The position numbers and the translations under genes are program-made. Below the pieces are notes generated by a model that was given only the letters and a program-made list of their open reading frames with translations, had not been told where the DNA came from and did not search any database. Positions 9,208 to 17,958 of a DNA stretch of 64,000 nucleotides are shown here, in pieces; within the stretch, counting starts at the first letter, position 1, and the number at the start of each line of letters is the position of its first letter. This DNA is from Bdellovibrionales bacterium (GTDB taxonomy: Bacteria; Bdellovibrionota; Bdellovibrionia; Bdellovibrionales; UBA1609): positions 1-64,000 of the forward strand of contig JAHDFM010000003.1 of assembly GCA_020628165.1 (NCBI GenBank). Direction: 5' to 3'.

Positions 9208-12200
9208 GTGAAAAGTCTTTTAGTTGTTGCAGCCTTACTGTTCTTTTCGCCGCAAGTCTTCGCTGTTTGCACAGCCCCCAGCGGAGTGGCTGGGCAAATG
9301 ACTCTGGTTGGAGGAGTGATCAATTATTGTGATGGGACTCTTTGGCAAGATTTGTTTGTTAACGTTCAAGCGGCTTGCGGCGCCGGTGATGTGGGCCGCG
9401 TGCAATATGTGGCCGGTGATGCTCAAATATGTAACGGCACCTCCTGGTTCAGCATCAAGGGCACCATTGTTGAAGCTTGCACGATTGCTGAAATTGGCAC
9501 TCTTACCTGGCGCAATGTTCATGACGGTCTACAGTATTGTGATGGGGTGAATTGGCATGTCACTTACAATGCAACAGCCCCGCAGGTGACTTCCTTTGAA
9601 ATTAATGGTGGAGCTGCGACGACGATAAATAATAATGTATTAACGGATCTTGACGCGTCTGCCACTGACGGAAAGTCTTTACTGACGCATTTTTGTTACA
9701 AGTACTCGACCAATGCAACAGTGCCGACTGCGCCCTTAGTAGACGATACTTGTTGGCAAAGTTATGCAGCAGCATCTCCTGGGTTGACTCCTGGGGTAAC
9801 TATGAGTTTTACCGGTCACTATTCATTATTAGGTTTTGCTGAAACGACTTACAATGTTTATGCTTGGGTAAAAACAAACGCCGGATTGATTTCAACATTG
9901 ACCAATTCAGGCAACGGAACTGACGGTGTCGACAAAAAAACAATTGAGTACGATCCGAACCCTCCACCGATTGTGGTTAATGTTCTTTCGGCTTCAACAG
10001 ATGCAGCAACTTTCCCATTGAGCCCATCAGACATCACTGTTGCTGCTGGCTCTACTGTTTACATTAAATGGAACGCTTCTGCGATCAGTGGTTTTGGAGC
10101 CACTCCGATTGACCTTTACTACACTGAAGATGAAACCAATTACACCTTAATTGCTAGTGATGTGAGTAACTCTGCAAATACTGGGTGCACCGTCGACGGT
10201 TCCACGTTTACGGGTTGTTACACCTGGACCAATGGGTCTCCAACTTCTAGTTATTTTCGAATCCGCGTTGATGCGACTGACTCGGCTGGAATTCTTGCCT
10301 ATAGTAGTGGCCCAGGTATGAACGTGAGTACCTTTAACACCCTGGCCGGGAACACAGACACCGGTTTAAATGGAAACGCCAATAGTGCAATTATTTTTAA
10401 CAACACTGGCTCTAGTGTTGTTGATGTCGATGGCATGAGTTTTGTTGTGACCGATGCTGGTGATTTTTATATTCGCGATATAAAGCGTGGAATTCTAAAA
10501 ATGGATGTCAATACTGGTCTATTAACAGAATATATATCACATACAGGAAGTCATACTGATGGTCCTGTTGCAACAGCGACACTAAGATCTTTACAAACAC
10601 GTATGACCTTAGACTTTAATGGCGACATTATTTTGTATGACTATGACCGTATTAAAAGAATTGATTTAGACACGGAAACAGTGACCACTATCATAGGCGG
10701 TGGTGCAACAGCAGCTAATGATACAGCAGCCTTAGATTTTTTAATGGGCGGTTGTCAATCAACTCGTAGTTACACTTGTCGTCTGGTTGTTTTGCCCAAC
10801 GATGATATTTATTTCTTAAGGCGAGGAGCTCATGCATCCACGCCCGGTGCAGGTGAAGCCATATGGCACTATCAAGCATCTAACCAAAGAGTTTATTCGA
10901 TGGTGCCTTCAGGAACAGGAACAGAACAGAACGCCACGCGCGACATAGCGACCTCTAAACTAGGTGGGTTCATTCTTGATTTTGACAGTGTGACTTCAAA
11001 TATAGATCATTTTTTTGGAACGTTTCAACGGCAACCGTGTAGTGGTTGTGGTCCACATCAAGAGTCAGCAGAGCTCAACCAAACCACTTGGGCTTCATTG
11101 GGAAGTGGTTACCCACTGCCAGGTGGTGGGTATTACTACAGTCAAGTGACATCGTTGGACGGGGAGCTTTACGTTGTTAGTAATGTAAAAGGTTTGTACA
11201 AGTATGATGAGGTTGGAAACACTTGGACTCATGTTGTTGGATCTGGAACGCGTGGCAGTTGTGTCGACGGCACTCCAGCAACCAGCTGTGACATGAACCT
11301 TCGTGATGCCTTTGTCACAGCTCAAGGAAATATTTATTTTATGGACAACGGACAGATGCGTGCCGTAGATGCCTCTGGCAATGTTATCACGGTCTTCGGT
11401 CAAAAGTTTGATTTTGGTGATGGCGGCCTTGCCACATCGGCCAGGTTTGGTGGGATCCACGCCATTGATGAGTCTGCCAGTGGAAAAATTGCTGTTCTAG
11501 ATTTTGTTGAGAACAATCTGCGTGAATTCACCGACGGTGGAAATATTAATAAACTGATTGGAAACCACAAAACAACTGGCTCAGTGTCAGGAAGTCCTGG
11601 GGTCACACAGCCAATCAATGGTCATTGCTCGTTTGCGAAGTGTCGTTTCTTTTACGATGATGCCAACGATGATATTTTTTATGTCACTCAATCGCGTATT
11701 TTTCGTTATGACCGAGCGTCAGGCAATATAGTCCTTGAATTTGGACAAGGAAGCAATGACTTTGCCACCTCAGATGGGTTAGTTGGCTCCAGTATAGATA
11801 TTGGAGGTTACAGTCCAAAGATTTATGGCTTTAACGGAACTCATATTGTTGCCGGCAGTAACTGGTGGAATGGTACATTTCATGAGCGGGGCTTTATAAA
11901 GCTGTATGATAAAACTGATTCATGGAGACAGTCCTCGTTTATGGGTGTTGCTGGAGCTACTGTTAGCTCTTTTCCTTCAGATGGGTCAACACTTGCGACC
12001 AGTGCAATACCTCGTCCTCACCAATTTGGTGAAGCCATCTGGGACAGTGCTACTTCTGCTTGGTACTTTAAGCAGTCTAATTTGATAAGATCATTTCCAC
12101 CTGGTGGAGTGGCTGGAACATTAGTCACTTTGCCGAGATCTATCAGCGCAGGTTGGACAATGGTTCAAAACGGAAGCTCAGAGTGGGTCATATATTATTG

Positions 12201-12384
12201 CTCTTCATCAAGAGTGTATAAATACAACGTCACAACAACAACAGAAACAGCACTTCCTTGGCCATCGTCAACCATCTCTTGTGCTGGAAATGCCTTGCAC
12301 TACAGTGCCACCAGACAATCTGTAGTCTTTCCGTATCAGCAAAACTCCATGTGGGCGGTCGGAGAAATTTTAGATACGCCTTAA
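9208..12384 (+). CDS. Large secreted protein with Cys repeats, Ig-like regions and a propeller-type C terminus
   Basis: The 1058-residue product has a signal peptide ending at FSPQVFA (residue 19). Residues 20-125 hold three short Cys-containing repeats with the pattern YCDG-x-x-W or ICNG-x-x-W. Residues about 127-375 look like Ig/fibronectin-type strands. From about 385 onward there is a series of NHL/kelch-like blade sequences (for example GDFYIRDI, GDIILYDYDRIKRIDL, GNIYFMDNG), suggesting one or two beta-propellers. It starts with GTG 4 bases after the fibre gene stop, with GGAG immediately upstream, and is almost certainly co-transcribed with it. Its role may be as a partner, receptor-binding or anchoring subunit of the fibre. 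No enzymatic motif was seen. Confidence 0.75.
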   Translation: MKSLLVVAALLFFSPQVFAVCTAPSGVAGQMTLVGGVINYCDGTLWQDLFVNVQAACGAGDVGRVQYVAGDAQICNGTSWFSIKGTIVEACTIAEIGTLTWRNVHDGLQYCDGVNWHVTYNATAPQVTSFEINGGAATTINNNVLTDLDASATDGKSLLTHFCYKYSTNATVPTAPLVDDTCWQSYAAASPGLTPGVTMSFTGHYSLLGFAETTYNVYAWVKTNAGLISTLTNSGNGTDGVDKKTIEYDPNPPPIVVNVLSASTDAATFPLSPSDITVAAGSTVYIKWNASAISGFGATPIDLYYTEDETNYTLIASDVSNSANTGCTVDGSTFTGCYTWTNGSPTSSYFRIRVDATDSAGILAYSSGPGMNVSTFNTLAGNTDTGLNGNANSAIIFNNTGSSVVDVDGMSFVVTDAGDFYIRDIKRGILKMDVNTGLLTEYISHTGSHTDGPVATATLRSLQTRMTLDFNGDIILYDYDRIKRIDLDTETVTTIIGGGATAANDTAALDFLMGGCQSTRSYTCRLVVLPNDDIYFLRRGAHASTPGAGEAIWHYQASNQRVYSMVPSGTGTEQNATRDIATSKLGGFILDFDSVTSNIDHFFGTFQRQPCSGCGPHQESAELNQTTWASLGSGYPLPGGGYYYSQVTSLDGELYVVSNVKGLYKYDEVGNTWTHVVGSGTRGSCVDGTPATSCDMNLRDAFVTAQGNIYFMDNGQMRAVDASGNVITVFGQKFDFGDGGLATSARFGGIHAIDESASGKIAVLDFVENNLREFTDGGNINKLIGNHKTTGSVSGSPGVTQPINGHCSFAKCRFFYDDANDDIFYVTQSRIFRYDRASGNIVLEFGQGSNDFATSDGLVGSSIDIGGYSPKIYGFNGTHIVAGSNWWNGTFHERGFIKLYDKTDSWRQSSFMGVAGATVSSFPSDGSTLATSAIPRPHQFGEAIWDSATSAWYFKQSNLIRSFPPGGVAGTLVTLPRSISAGWTMVQNGSSEWVIYYCSSSRVYKYNVTTTTETALPWPSSTISCAGNALHYSATRQSVVFPYQQNSMWAVGEILDTP

Positions 12385-12600
12385 TTTTTTATGTGCACTA
12401 CGAGTTAGTAATATAATCTCAGCTTTGCCAAAATTGTTGTTCAAATTAAAAATTCTTAATGCTCCTGTAGATAATTTTAAGAAATTAAGTTTTTAAATCA
12501 CAGACTTCAGTAAATTTAAGTTGAATACATATGCAACTTGTTCAACCCTATTGTTCGCGTGTCATATTTATAGAAGGTTATCAATCACAGGGAGGAGATG

Positions 12601-13173
12601 ATGATAATGCACCTAAAAGTTTTTGTGTTGCTTATACTGTTTTTTATAGCAAACACACTAGCAGCTCACGACCTTAATAAAGGCAATGAAATCGTCGCCA
12701 ATTACTTAGAATCTACCGAATTGGCTCGCGTCAAAACCTACTGCATTCCTGAAAAAGATGATTGTCGCACACTTTATCAAAGAAAAAATAAAAAGACAGG
12801 AGAGCTCACAAAGTCTTTCTATGACAAATTCACCTCAAGAGAAAGAGGAGCGGAGAGTGTTTGTTATGTAATTTTTAATGAAGAAACTAACAAGTTTGAG
12901 GTCTTTTCTGATTTAACCCCTGATGGAATTGTAGAAATTGATCAGCACCTGCCACAGAACAAATCCGTCTCAGTGACATTTGATGAAAATTTTTATCCAA
13001 CAGCTGAAAATATAGTTTTGAGTCGTTTAGGTACAAAAGTTGGTTTGAAGGGGACTATGAAATTCACCAGTAAGCTATCTTTCATAGATGGTCATGTTGT
13101 GCCTTTAGATAATATTGATGACCTCGGACAAAGAGTAAAAATAAAATATTTATCAATCAGTGAAGAATTTTAA
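12601..13173 (+). CDS. Small exported protein of unknown function
   Basis: The product is about 190 residues with an N-terminal signal peptide (LKVFVLLILFFIANTLAA) and a hydrophilic mature domain with three Cys. Three in-frame ATGs lie close together (12598, 12601, 12607) just after GGAGGAG (12591-12597). The first is too close to that site, so 12601 or 12607 is the likelier start. I recognise no family. It is followed 17 bases later by another small exported protein and may form a two-gene unit with it. Confidence 0.7.
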   Translation: MIMHLKVFVLLILFFIANTLAAHDLNKGNEIVANYLESTELARVKTYCIPEKDDCRTLYQRKNKKTGELTKSFYDKFTSRERGAESVCYVIFNEETNKFEVFSDLTPDGIVEIDQHLPQNKSVSVTFDENFYPTAENIVLSRLGTKVGLKGTMKFTSKLSFIDGHVVPLDNIDDLGQRVKIKYLSISEEF

Positions 13174-13190
13174 AAATTAAGGAGATGAGT

Positions 13191-13610
13191 GTGTTTGTAT
13201 TATTAAGTGTTTTTTTAAGTTATGCCATGGCTTCAGAGTGTCCCAACTTTGATTATTCTCATTTGAGCTGTGTGAACAGTCGAACTGCCGAAAGAAGTTA
13301 TCTTACTCAGTTTAAAAAGATCGAGCGACCTACCTACGACGTGGTTGTTTTTGAACAAGGATCGCGTTTGAGGACTCTTGTTCTGCCTTTCACTCAGTAT
13401 TATCCAAATGGAATTGTCTACAGCCTTTTTTGTGAGAGTGGTGTTCTTAAAACTAGTCAAACTTTAGGTGGTAGAACACTCGAATCTCAGTTTGAGTTTA
13501 ACGGACATCAAGTGATTCAATCAGGACAAATTTTTGAAAGCGAAGCTCCTGGGTCTGAATTATTGGTGCCGAGACCTTTTGAAGTGATCTGCGAAACTAA
13601 CACGCTTTGA
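13191..13610 (+). CDS. Small exported Cys-containing protein of unknown function
   Basis: About 139 residues with a short signal peptide (FVLLSVFLSYAMA) and five Cys in the mature part, which suggests disulphides outside the cytoplasm. An ATG at 13185 directly abuts the AAGGAG at 13179-13184. The in-frame GTG at 13191 has a normal spacing of 6 bases and is preferred. It follows the gene at 12601 closely on the same strand. No domain was recognised. Confidence 0.65.
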   Translation: MFVLLSVFLSYAMASECPNFDYSHLSCVNSRTAERSYLTQFKKIERPTYDVVVFEQGSRLRTLVLPFTQYYPNGIVYSLFCESGVLKTSQTLGGRTLESQFEFNGHQVIQSGQIFESEAPGSELLVPRPFEVICETNTL

Positions 13611-13704
13611 TTATGACTTAGGTCTGAAAAAGCAGGGCAAATATATAGAATGATTTATGAATCAATGAGAAGTTGGCATCTGTTCGTTTATAATAATAAG
13701 ACAG

Positions 13705-15486
13705 ATGACTTCTTTGAGACTAACACAATCTATTTTATTTAATGTAATTCTATTTTTAATTGTTGTTTTTAATGTCAGTCACGTTGCACAAGCGCACCAA
13801 AGTGACAAATTCTTCCAAGACTATATTTCAACTTCACATAGTAACGATCGTCTCAGTTTTAAAGAGCTTATTTCTGATGAGAACTATAGGATGGCATTGG
13901 TTCAATCTTATTATTATTTGTTTAAGTACGATGAAGAGAGTCAAAAAATCTTAGAAAGTTGTATTGCTGGTTCTGATGCTTGTTTTGATGTGGTCAATCT
14001 CTCGACTTATAACAAATTAAGGGCATATCGTTCTTATCTAGAAAATATTGAGCACAAAATGGAGCAAAGTTTTTTAAGGCTCATTGATGTTTACGAAAGT
14101 TTTGAAAACAAACATGCGTTGGTTCTCACAGATAATGTTACTTTTTTAAATCATTTGGACCAACTTCAACAAAACCACGTGATTAAAAATGTAGAAAAAA
14201 CGATAAATCAACTCACAATATATTTTAAAGAGTTCTCAAGCGATAGCTCGTTTTCACACTTTATTGAATTCACTCTGTCATTGCACATACTCAGAAATTT
14301 ACACCTTAGCTTTGAGAACTATCAAGAAAGCTTTTCAATTCGGTTTAATAAACAATGGTCCAAGGACTCTTCCAAAATAGCCAGTCTTTATTTTATGGAT
14401 GAAGAGTTCTTAGACAACTATGAGCAAATGTACTTGCAGTTTTATAGGAGCCATAAAGAGCAGTTGCAAAAATCAATAGCGTCCTCCTTGTTAGTGTTAG
14501 AGCCTGCAAGTGTGCTTGCAATGTATGATAAAATCATTAATCAACATCACACCTCACCACTAGATTTCACGGGGAAAGGCTTTGCAGATGGAGATTGGGC
14601 ATTAACTTATGACGACGGACCTCATTCAAAATATACTGATAAAATTTTGGAAACCTTGAGCGACTATAATACTCACGCCACTTTTTTTTGGCTGGCTAGC
14701 AAAGTAGAAAAATACCGCAATGAAGAGGTTGTTGAAAATGCAAAACAACTTAGTATGTCCATAGGAAACCACTCTTACCATCACGGCAATTTAAACAAAC
14801 CCGATGCCGATTTAGACACAGAGATCCTCGGCGCTAAATATAAAATTGAACATGTGATCGGTGATTTCTTGAATTACTTTCGCTTGCCCTACGGCAGTGG
14901 GCGCAAAAATAGCGATATCAAAAAGAGGTTGCAAGAAGGGCGTTTATATCATTTTTTTTGGACCGTAGACAGTCTTGATTGGAAAGATCCCGACCCAGTC
15001 AGTGTGTTTGAGCGCATCGATCGTCACATGCAAAAACAAAAGCGAGGGATCATTCTTTTGCATGACATACAACGGGTCACTGTTAAAACAAGTGAGTTGT
15101 TACTACAGCATGTGCACAATGAGGGTATCAAGATTCGTCCATTGACCAATATCATGCAAGAGCTTGGGCGAAAACCAGCCAATTACAATTTGAGACCACA
15201 ATCCATCTATGATGATGAGTTTTCTTTAAAGAAAGTGTTTCCTCAATACAGACAAGTGACAGTCAATGCCTTAAATGTGCGTTCAAGCCCTAGTATTGCT
15301 TCAGATAACATTTGTGGATATTTGCCAATCAACTCAGAGATAAGGGCTTTAGGTCATAGTGAAAATAAAAAGTGGTTTTTGTTAAATTATAAAAAAAACA
15401 AGATCATCAAAAAAGCGCAATCCAAATGCGATCAAACTTCTGTAGGCTTTGTCAGTACGGGTTCAAGATTTTCCCGCAAACGTTAG
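13705..15486 (+). CDS. Exported NodB-type polysaccharide deacetylase with C-terminal SH3-like domain
   Basis: The 593-residue protein has an N-terminal signal or signal anchor (SILFNVILFLIVVFNVSHVAQA). A helical N-terminal region of about 270 residues follows, then a NodB domain: TYDDGP (D303, D304), HSYHH (H356, H360), RLPYGSGR, SLDWKDP and LLHDIQ. These are the catalytic base, metal ligands and later motifs of carbohydrate esterase family 4. Near residues 515-560 an SH3b-like segment contains VNALNVRSSPS. The likely reaction is N-deacetylation of GlcNAc in peptidoglycan or a surface polysaccharide, outside the cytoplasm. Bdellovibrio is known to deacetylate prey wall with exported enzymes of this class. 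Whether this one acts on prey is inference. Confidence 0.85.
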   Translation: MTSLRLTQSILFNVILFLIVVFNVSHVAQAHQSDKFFQDYISTSHSNDRLSFKELISDENYRMALVQSYYYLFKYDEESQKILESCIAGSDACFDVVNLSTYNKLRAYRSYLENIEHKMEQSFLRLIDVYESFENKHALVLTDNVTFLNHLDQLQQNHVIKNVEKTINQLTIYFKEFSSDSSFSHFIEFTLSLHILRNLHLSFENYQESFSIRFNKQWSKDSSKIASLYFMDEEFLDNYEQMYLQFYRSHKEQLQKSIASSLLVLEPASVLAMYDKIINQHHTSPLDFTGKGFADGDWALTYDDGPHSKYTDKILETLSDYNTHATFFWLASKVEKYRNEEVVENAKQLSMSIGNHSYHHGNLNKPDADLDTEILGAKYKIEHVIGDFLNYFRLPYGSGRKNSDIKKRLQEGRLYHFFWTVDSLDWKDPDPVSVFERIDRHMQKQKRGIILLHDIQRVTVKTSELLLQHVHNEGIKIRPLTNIMQELGRKPANYNLRPQSIYDDEFSLKKVFPQYRQVTVNALNVRSSPSIASDNICGYLPINSEIRALGHSENKKWFLLNYKKNKIIKKAQSKCDQTSVGFVSTGSRFSRKR

Positions 15487-15525
15487 AGCTTGAACTGCCC
15501 TGTTCAGGGTTGTAAATATGAACGT

Positions 15526-16089
15526 ATGAAAAAAGTTTTAATTAGTGGCAATCCGAAAGAGGGGCTCGCCTACAGTTTAGCAAAAGTGTTTCCACAAGGG
15601 GAGTTTGTCAGTCGTCACAACGACTTTGAGCTCACACAAAAAAAGTGCCAATTGCAGCTTGCAGAAAAGTGCTTAAACTATGATGTGTTCGTTAACAATT
15701 CCGCTTTGTGGAAATTTCAACAAACTGTTTTATTAGATGCCATTTACAAAAAGTGTGCAGAACGCAGCCATAACATACATATTGTGTGTGTGGGCAGCAC
15801 CACCGATCGTGTGAAGAAGGGCGGAGCCTGGCTTTACAATGCTGAGAAAAAAGCTCTGCGCGACTATTGCAACACCTTAGCCATTAACGGAGTGTGGTCA
15901 AAAGGGCCAAAGATCAGTCTGATCAGTTTTGGAACGCTTACAAACAACCAGGAAAAACATCCTGACAGAAAGTGTTTGGATATTGATAAAGCGGCTCAGT
16001 ACATTAAATGGCTGGTGGATCAGCCTTTGGATATCAATATCAATGAAATCAGCATCGACCCTATGCAGGGAGAGCACTGGTATGAATAA
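15526..16089 (+). CDS. Short-chain dehydrogenase/reductase-like protein
   Basis: Translation most likely starts at ATG 15526 (MKKVLISGNP), giving 187 residues. The frame extends up to a TTG at 15490 but without a plausible N terminus. A Rossmann beta-alpha start carries a modified Gly-rich loop (GNPKEGLA). NNSA matches the NNAG position. A Ser lies in CVGSTTD and YNAEK gives the YxxxK catalytic pair, so an NAD(P)-dependent SDR is likely. It is shorter than typical SDRs (about 250 residues) and its substrate is unknown. It overlaps the methyltransferase gene by 8 bases, which suggests translational coupling and a shared pathway. Confidence 0.7.
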   Translation: MKKVLISGNPKEGLAYSLAKVFPQGEFVSRHNDFELTQKKCQLQLAEKCLNYDVFVNNSALWKFQQTVLLDAIYKKCAERSHNIHIVCVGSTTDRVKKGGAWLYNAEKKALRDYCNTLAINGVWSKGPKISLISFGTLTNNQEKHPDRKCLDIDKAAQYIKWLVDQPLDININEISIDPMQGEHWYE

Positions 16090-16819
16090 AGAAGAATACA
16101 ACAAAAAAGCTGAAAACTTTGAAGACAATTGGTTTTTTGATGAAAATTATAGGCCAACTCTTGTTCAGTATTTGAAAGAGGCTTTGCAAGTGAAACCAAC
16201 GGATAAGTTTTTAGACCTTGGGTGTGGCACAGGTGTCTTTACTAATGCTGTTATTAGTGAAAGTCATAACACTCTCGTGCACGGAGTTGATGTGAGTGAT
16301 AATATGATTGCCATGTTCAACCATAAAAACGAAAACTTCCGCGGAGTTGTTTGCGGGCTTGATGATTATGCTAAGCAAAATAAAAGTGAAACTTTTGATG
16401 TGGTATTGATCAAAGAAGTAGTTCATCATATCAAATATAGAAAGCAATTTTTTAGTCGTATGAAGAATCAGTTAAACCCAGGTGGACAAATTGTCATTGT
16501 CACTCGACCCCAAGAAGTTGAGTTTCCCTTTTTTAAAGAAGCTCTAGCTGTTTTTGCAAAACAACAAATGTCTGTAGAAGAATTATGCGTCGACCTTGCA
16601 AAGGCCGACTTTAAAACCAAAGTGGAGAAGAAGTCCATTTCTGTGAGTCTTCCAAAAACACGCTTGTTAAAAATGGTTAAAGAACGTTTTATGTCGACCT
16701 TTGATTACTTTGATGATGAACAACTTGCGAAGGGATTGAAAGAATTAGAAGTTAAATATCAAAATGAAGACGCAATTCATTACAAAGATCATTTACTTTT
16801 TGTAAAGGTGACTCACTGA
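16082..16819 (+). CDS. Class I SAM-dependent methyltransferase
   Basis: The frame is open from further upstream, but the methyltransferase begins at ATG 16082 (MNKEEYNKKAENFEDNWF), inside the end of the SDR gene. It has 245 residues. The SAM-binding motif I is FLDLGCGTG, followed by an acidic motif II (HGVDVSDN) and a motif IV-like DVVLIKEVVHHI, a methyltransferase 11/25 pattern. It is cytoplasmic. The 8-base overlap with the SDR gene points to a joint small-molecule or lipid modification pathway. The substrate cannot be read from the sequence. Confidence 0.85.
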   Translation: MNKEEYNKKAENFEDNWFFDENYRPTLVQYLKEALQVKPTDKFLDLGCGTGVFTNAVISESHNTLVHGVDVSDNMIAMFNHKNENFRGVVCGLDDYAKQNKSETFDVVLIKEVVHHIKYRKQFFSRMKNQLNPGGQIVIVTRPQEVEFPFFKEALAVFAKQQMSVEELCVDLAKADFKTKVEKKSISVSLPKTRLLKMVKERFMSTFDYFDDEQLAKGLKELEVKYQNEDAIHYKDHLLFVKVTH

Positions 16820-16879
16820 TCAACTAGTTTCAACACTTAATTCATATATGATCAAAAAATATTACTGACTCTTGTTATA

Positions 16880-17704
16880 TTATGAAAACAGCTTTTCTTT
16901 GGAAAACATCATTTTTTCATCCACCTGTATAAGTTCACCTGGCAGAGTTGGGTACCACAAGTTGATTCCTTGCAAAGGCTCACTGGAGACAATTAAGTGG
17001 TTTACTTGTGAGTTATTGTCGCTTTTTTGCTCGCACGAATCATTGAAGAAGTTGCAGGTGTCGCGTTCTGGGCAGCGACTTTTGTGGGTGGAATAGTGCA
17101 ATGTCTTGCCCCCATTGAAGGCGAGCATGCTGCGACCGTTGGTTAAAATGAATGATAAGAAGGTGTGAATATTCTCTTTATCATTGTCGCGTTCAAAATC
17201 ACCAACAACTTTAGTGACGGCTGAGATGGCTTTGGCCACTGCTAACTTGTAGTTCGAGTTTTTAGTGATTTCAGTTAATAGAATAAAAAACAACACTTCG
17301 CTGTCTGTAGTTCCTAAGATAAAGCGAATGAACCGGGGAGCAATCAGCATCATGAGTGCCGTTTTGTGTTCCTTAAAATCTTTAATGTTGCCGTTGTGAG
17401 CAAAAACCCAAGGTCCATACTGAAAGGGATGAGTGTTTAAAACACTTTTTTCTCCGAGAGTAGCATTTCTAACGTGCGCAAGAACGGTGTGTGACGACAC
17501 CACACCTGAAACTTTTTGAAAAATTTTATCTTCAATGGCTTTGTTGGCTGATTTTATAATGTGTGGTGAGTTCTCAACGTAGTAAGCAACGCCCCAGCCA
17601 TCGGGGTGCTCTTCACTGAGCTTACCTATGGCGTTGTCGGCGCTCACGAGGCTTTCGTGAATATGACTTTGTAATACTGACTTAAACCCAAACAAACGAC
17701 ACAT
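16880..17704 (-). CDS. Class II glutamine amidotransferase (GATase_4 type)
   Basis: A 274-residue protein starting MCRLFGF, so Cys2 is exposed after Met removal as the N-terminal nucleophile. HPDGWGVAYY, HVRNAT, NTHPF and FAHNGN are the standard Ntn-hydrolase signatures of YafJ/EgtC-like amidotransferases. It would hydrolyse a glutamine amide (or a gamma-glutamyl bond) in the cytoplasm. No synthase domain is attached and no acceptor partner is adjacent. A C-terminal segment has clustered Cys (SRCPERDTCNFFNDSCEQ) not usual for the family, possibly a metal site. It is divergent from hemA. Confidence 0.85.
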   Translation of the reverse strand: MCRLFGFKSVLQSHIHESLVSADNAIGKLSEEHPDGWGVAYYVENSPHIIKSANKAIEDKIFQKVSGVVSSHTVLAHVRNATLGEKSVLNTHPFQYGPWVFAHNGNIKDFKEHKTALMMLIAPRFIRFILGTTDSEVLFFILLTEITKNSNYKLAVAKAISAVTKVVGDFERDNDKENIHTFLSFILTNGRSMLAFNGGKTLHYSTHKSRCPERDTCNFFNDSCEQKSDNNSQVNHLIVSSEPLQGINLWYPTLPGELIQVDEKMMFSKEKLFS

Positions 17705-17907
17705 AATTTAGTATCGGCGTATAACTTGAAACTGCTAAACTGTCTTTACCAGGCTAAAAATGGCTCATGGTATCAAACTTGAGCTGTGTACTGTAAGTAT
17801 CTGCTTTTACTTATTTAATTATAATATACATTGTTGAAATATAAGTTGTCTTATGTTGATACAAGCCGAAAGCCCTTTTTTTATGCACAAACTCTAAATG
17901 AAAGCTA

Positions 17908-17925
17908 TGTGACAAAACTGTGACA
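17908..17925 (+). promoter_or_regulatory. TGTGACA direct repeat upstream of the haem operon
   Basis: TGTGACA occurs twice, at 17908-17914 and 17919-17925, with an 11-base period (one helical turn). That is the arrangement bound by dimers of OmpR-type regulators, and an OmpR-family regulator is encoded in this operon. The repeat lies between the GATase and hemA genes, 33 bases before the preferred hemA start. A TATAAT lies further upstream at 17820-17825. The operator role is inferred. Confidence 0.4.
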
Positions 17926-17958
17926 CATATAGAGAGCAACTCAGGTAGTCTAAAAGAG

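Noticed and set aside
15929-16081. N-terminal extension of the methyltransferase gene
   Set aside because: The extension overlaps most of the SDR gene end and encodes non-family residues. ATG 16082 gives a normal methyltransferase N terminus.
17920-17958. GTG 17920 as the hemA start
   Set aside because: There is no ribosome binding site, it overlaps the phased TGTGACA repeat, and the family N terminus aligns with the ATG at 17959. It is not excluded.
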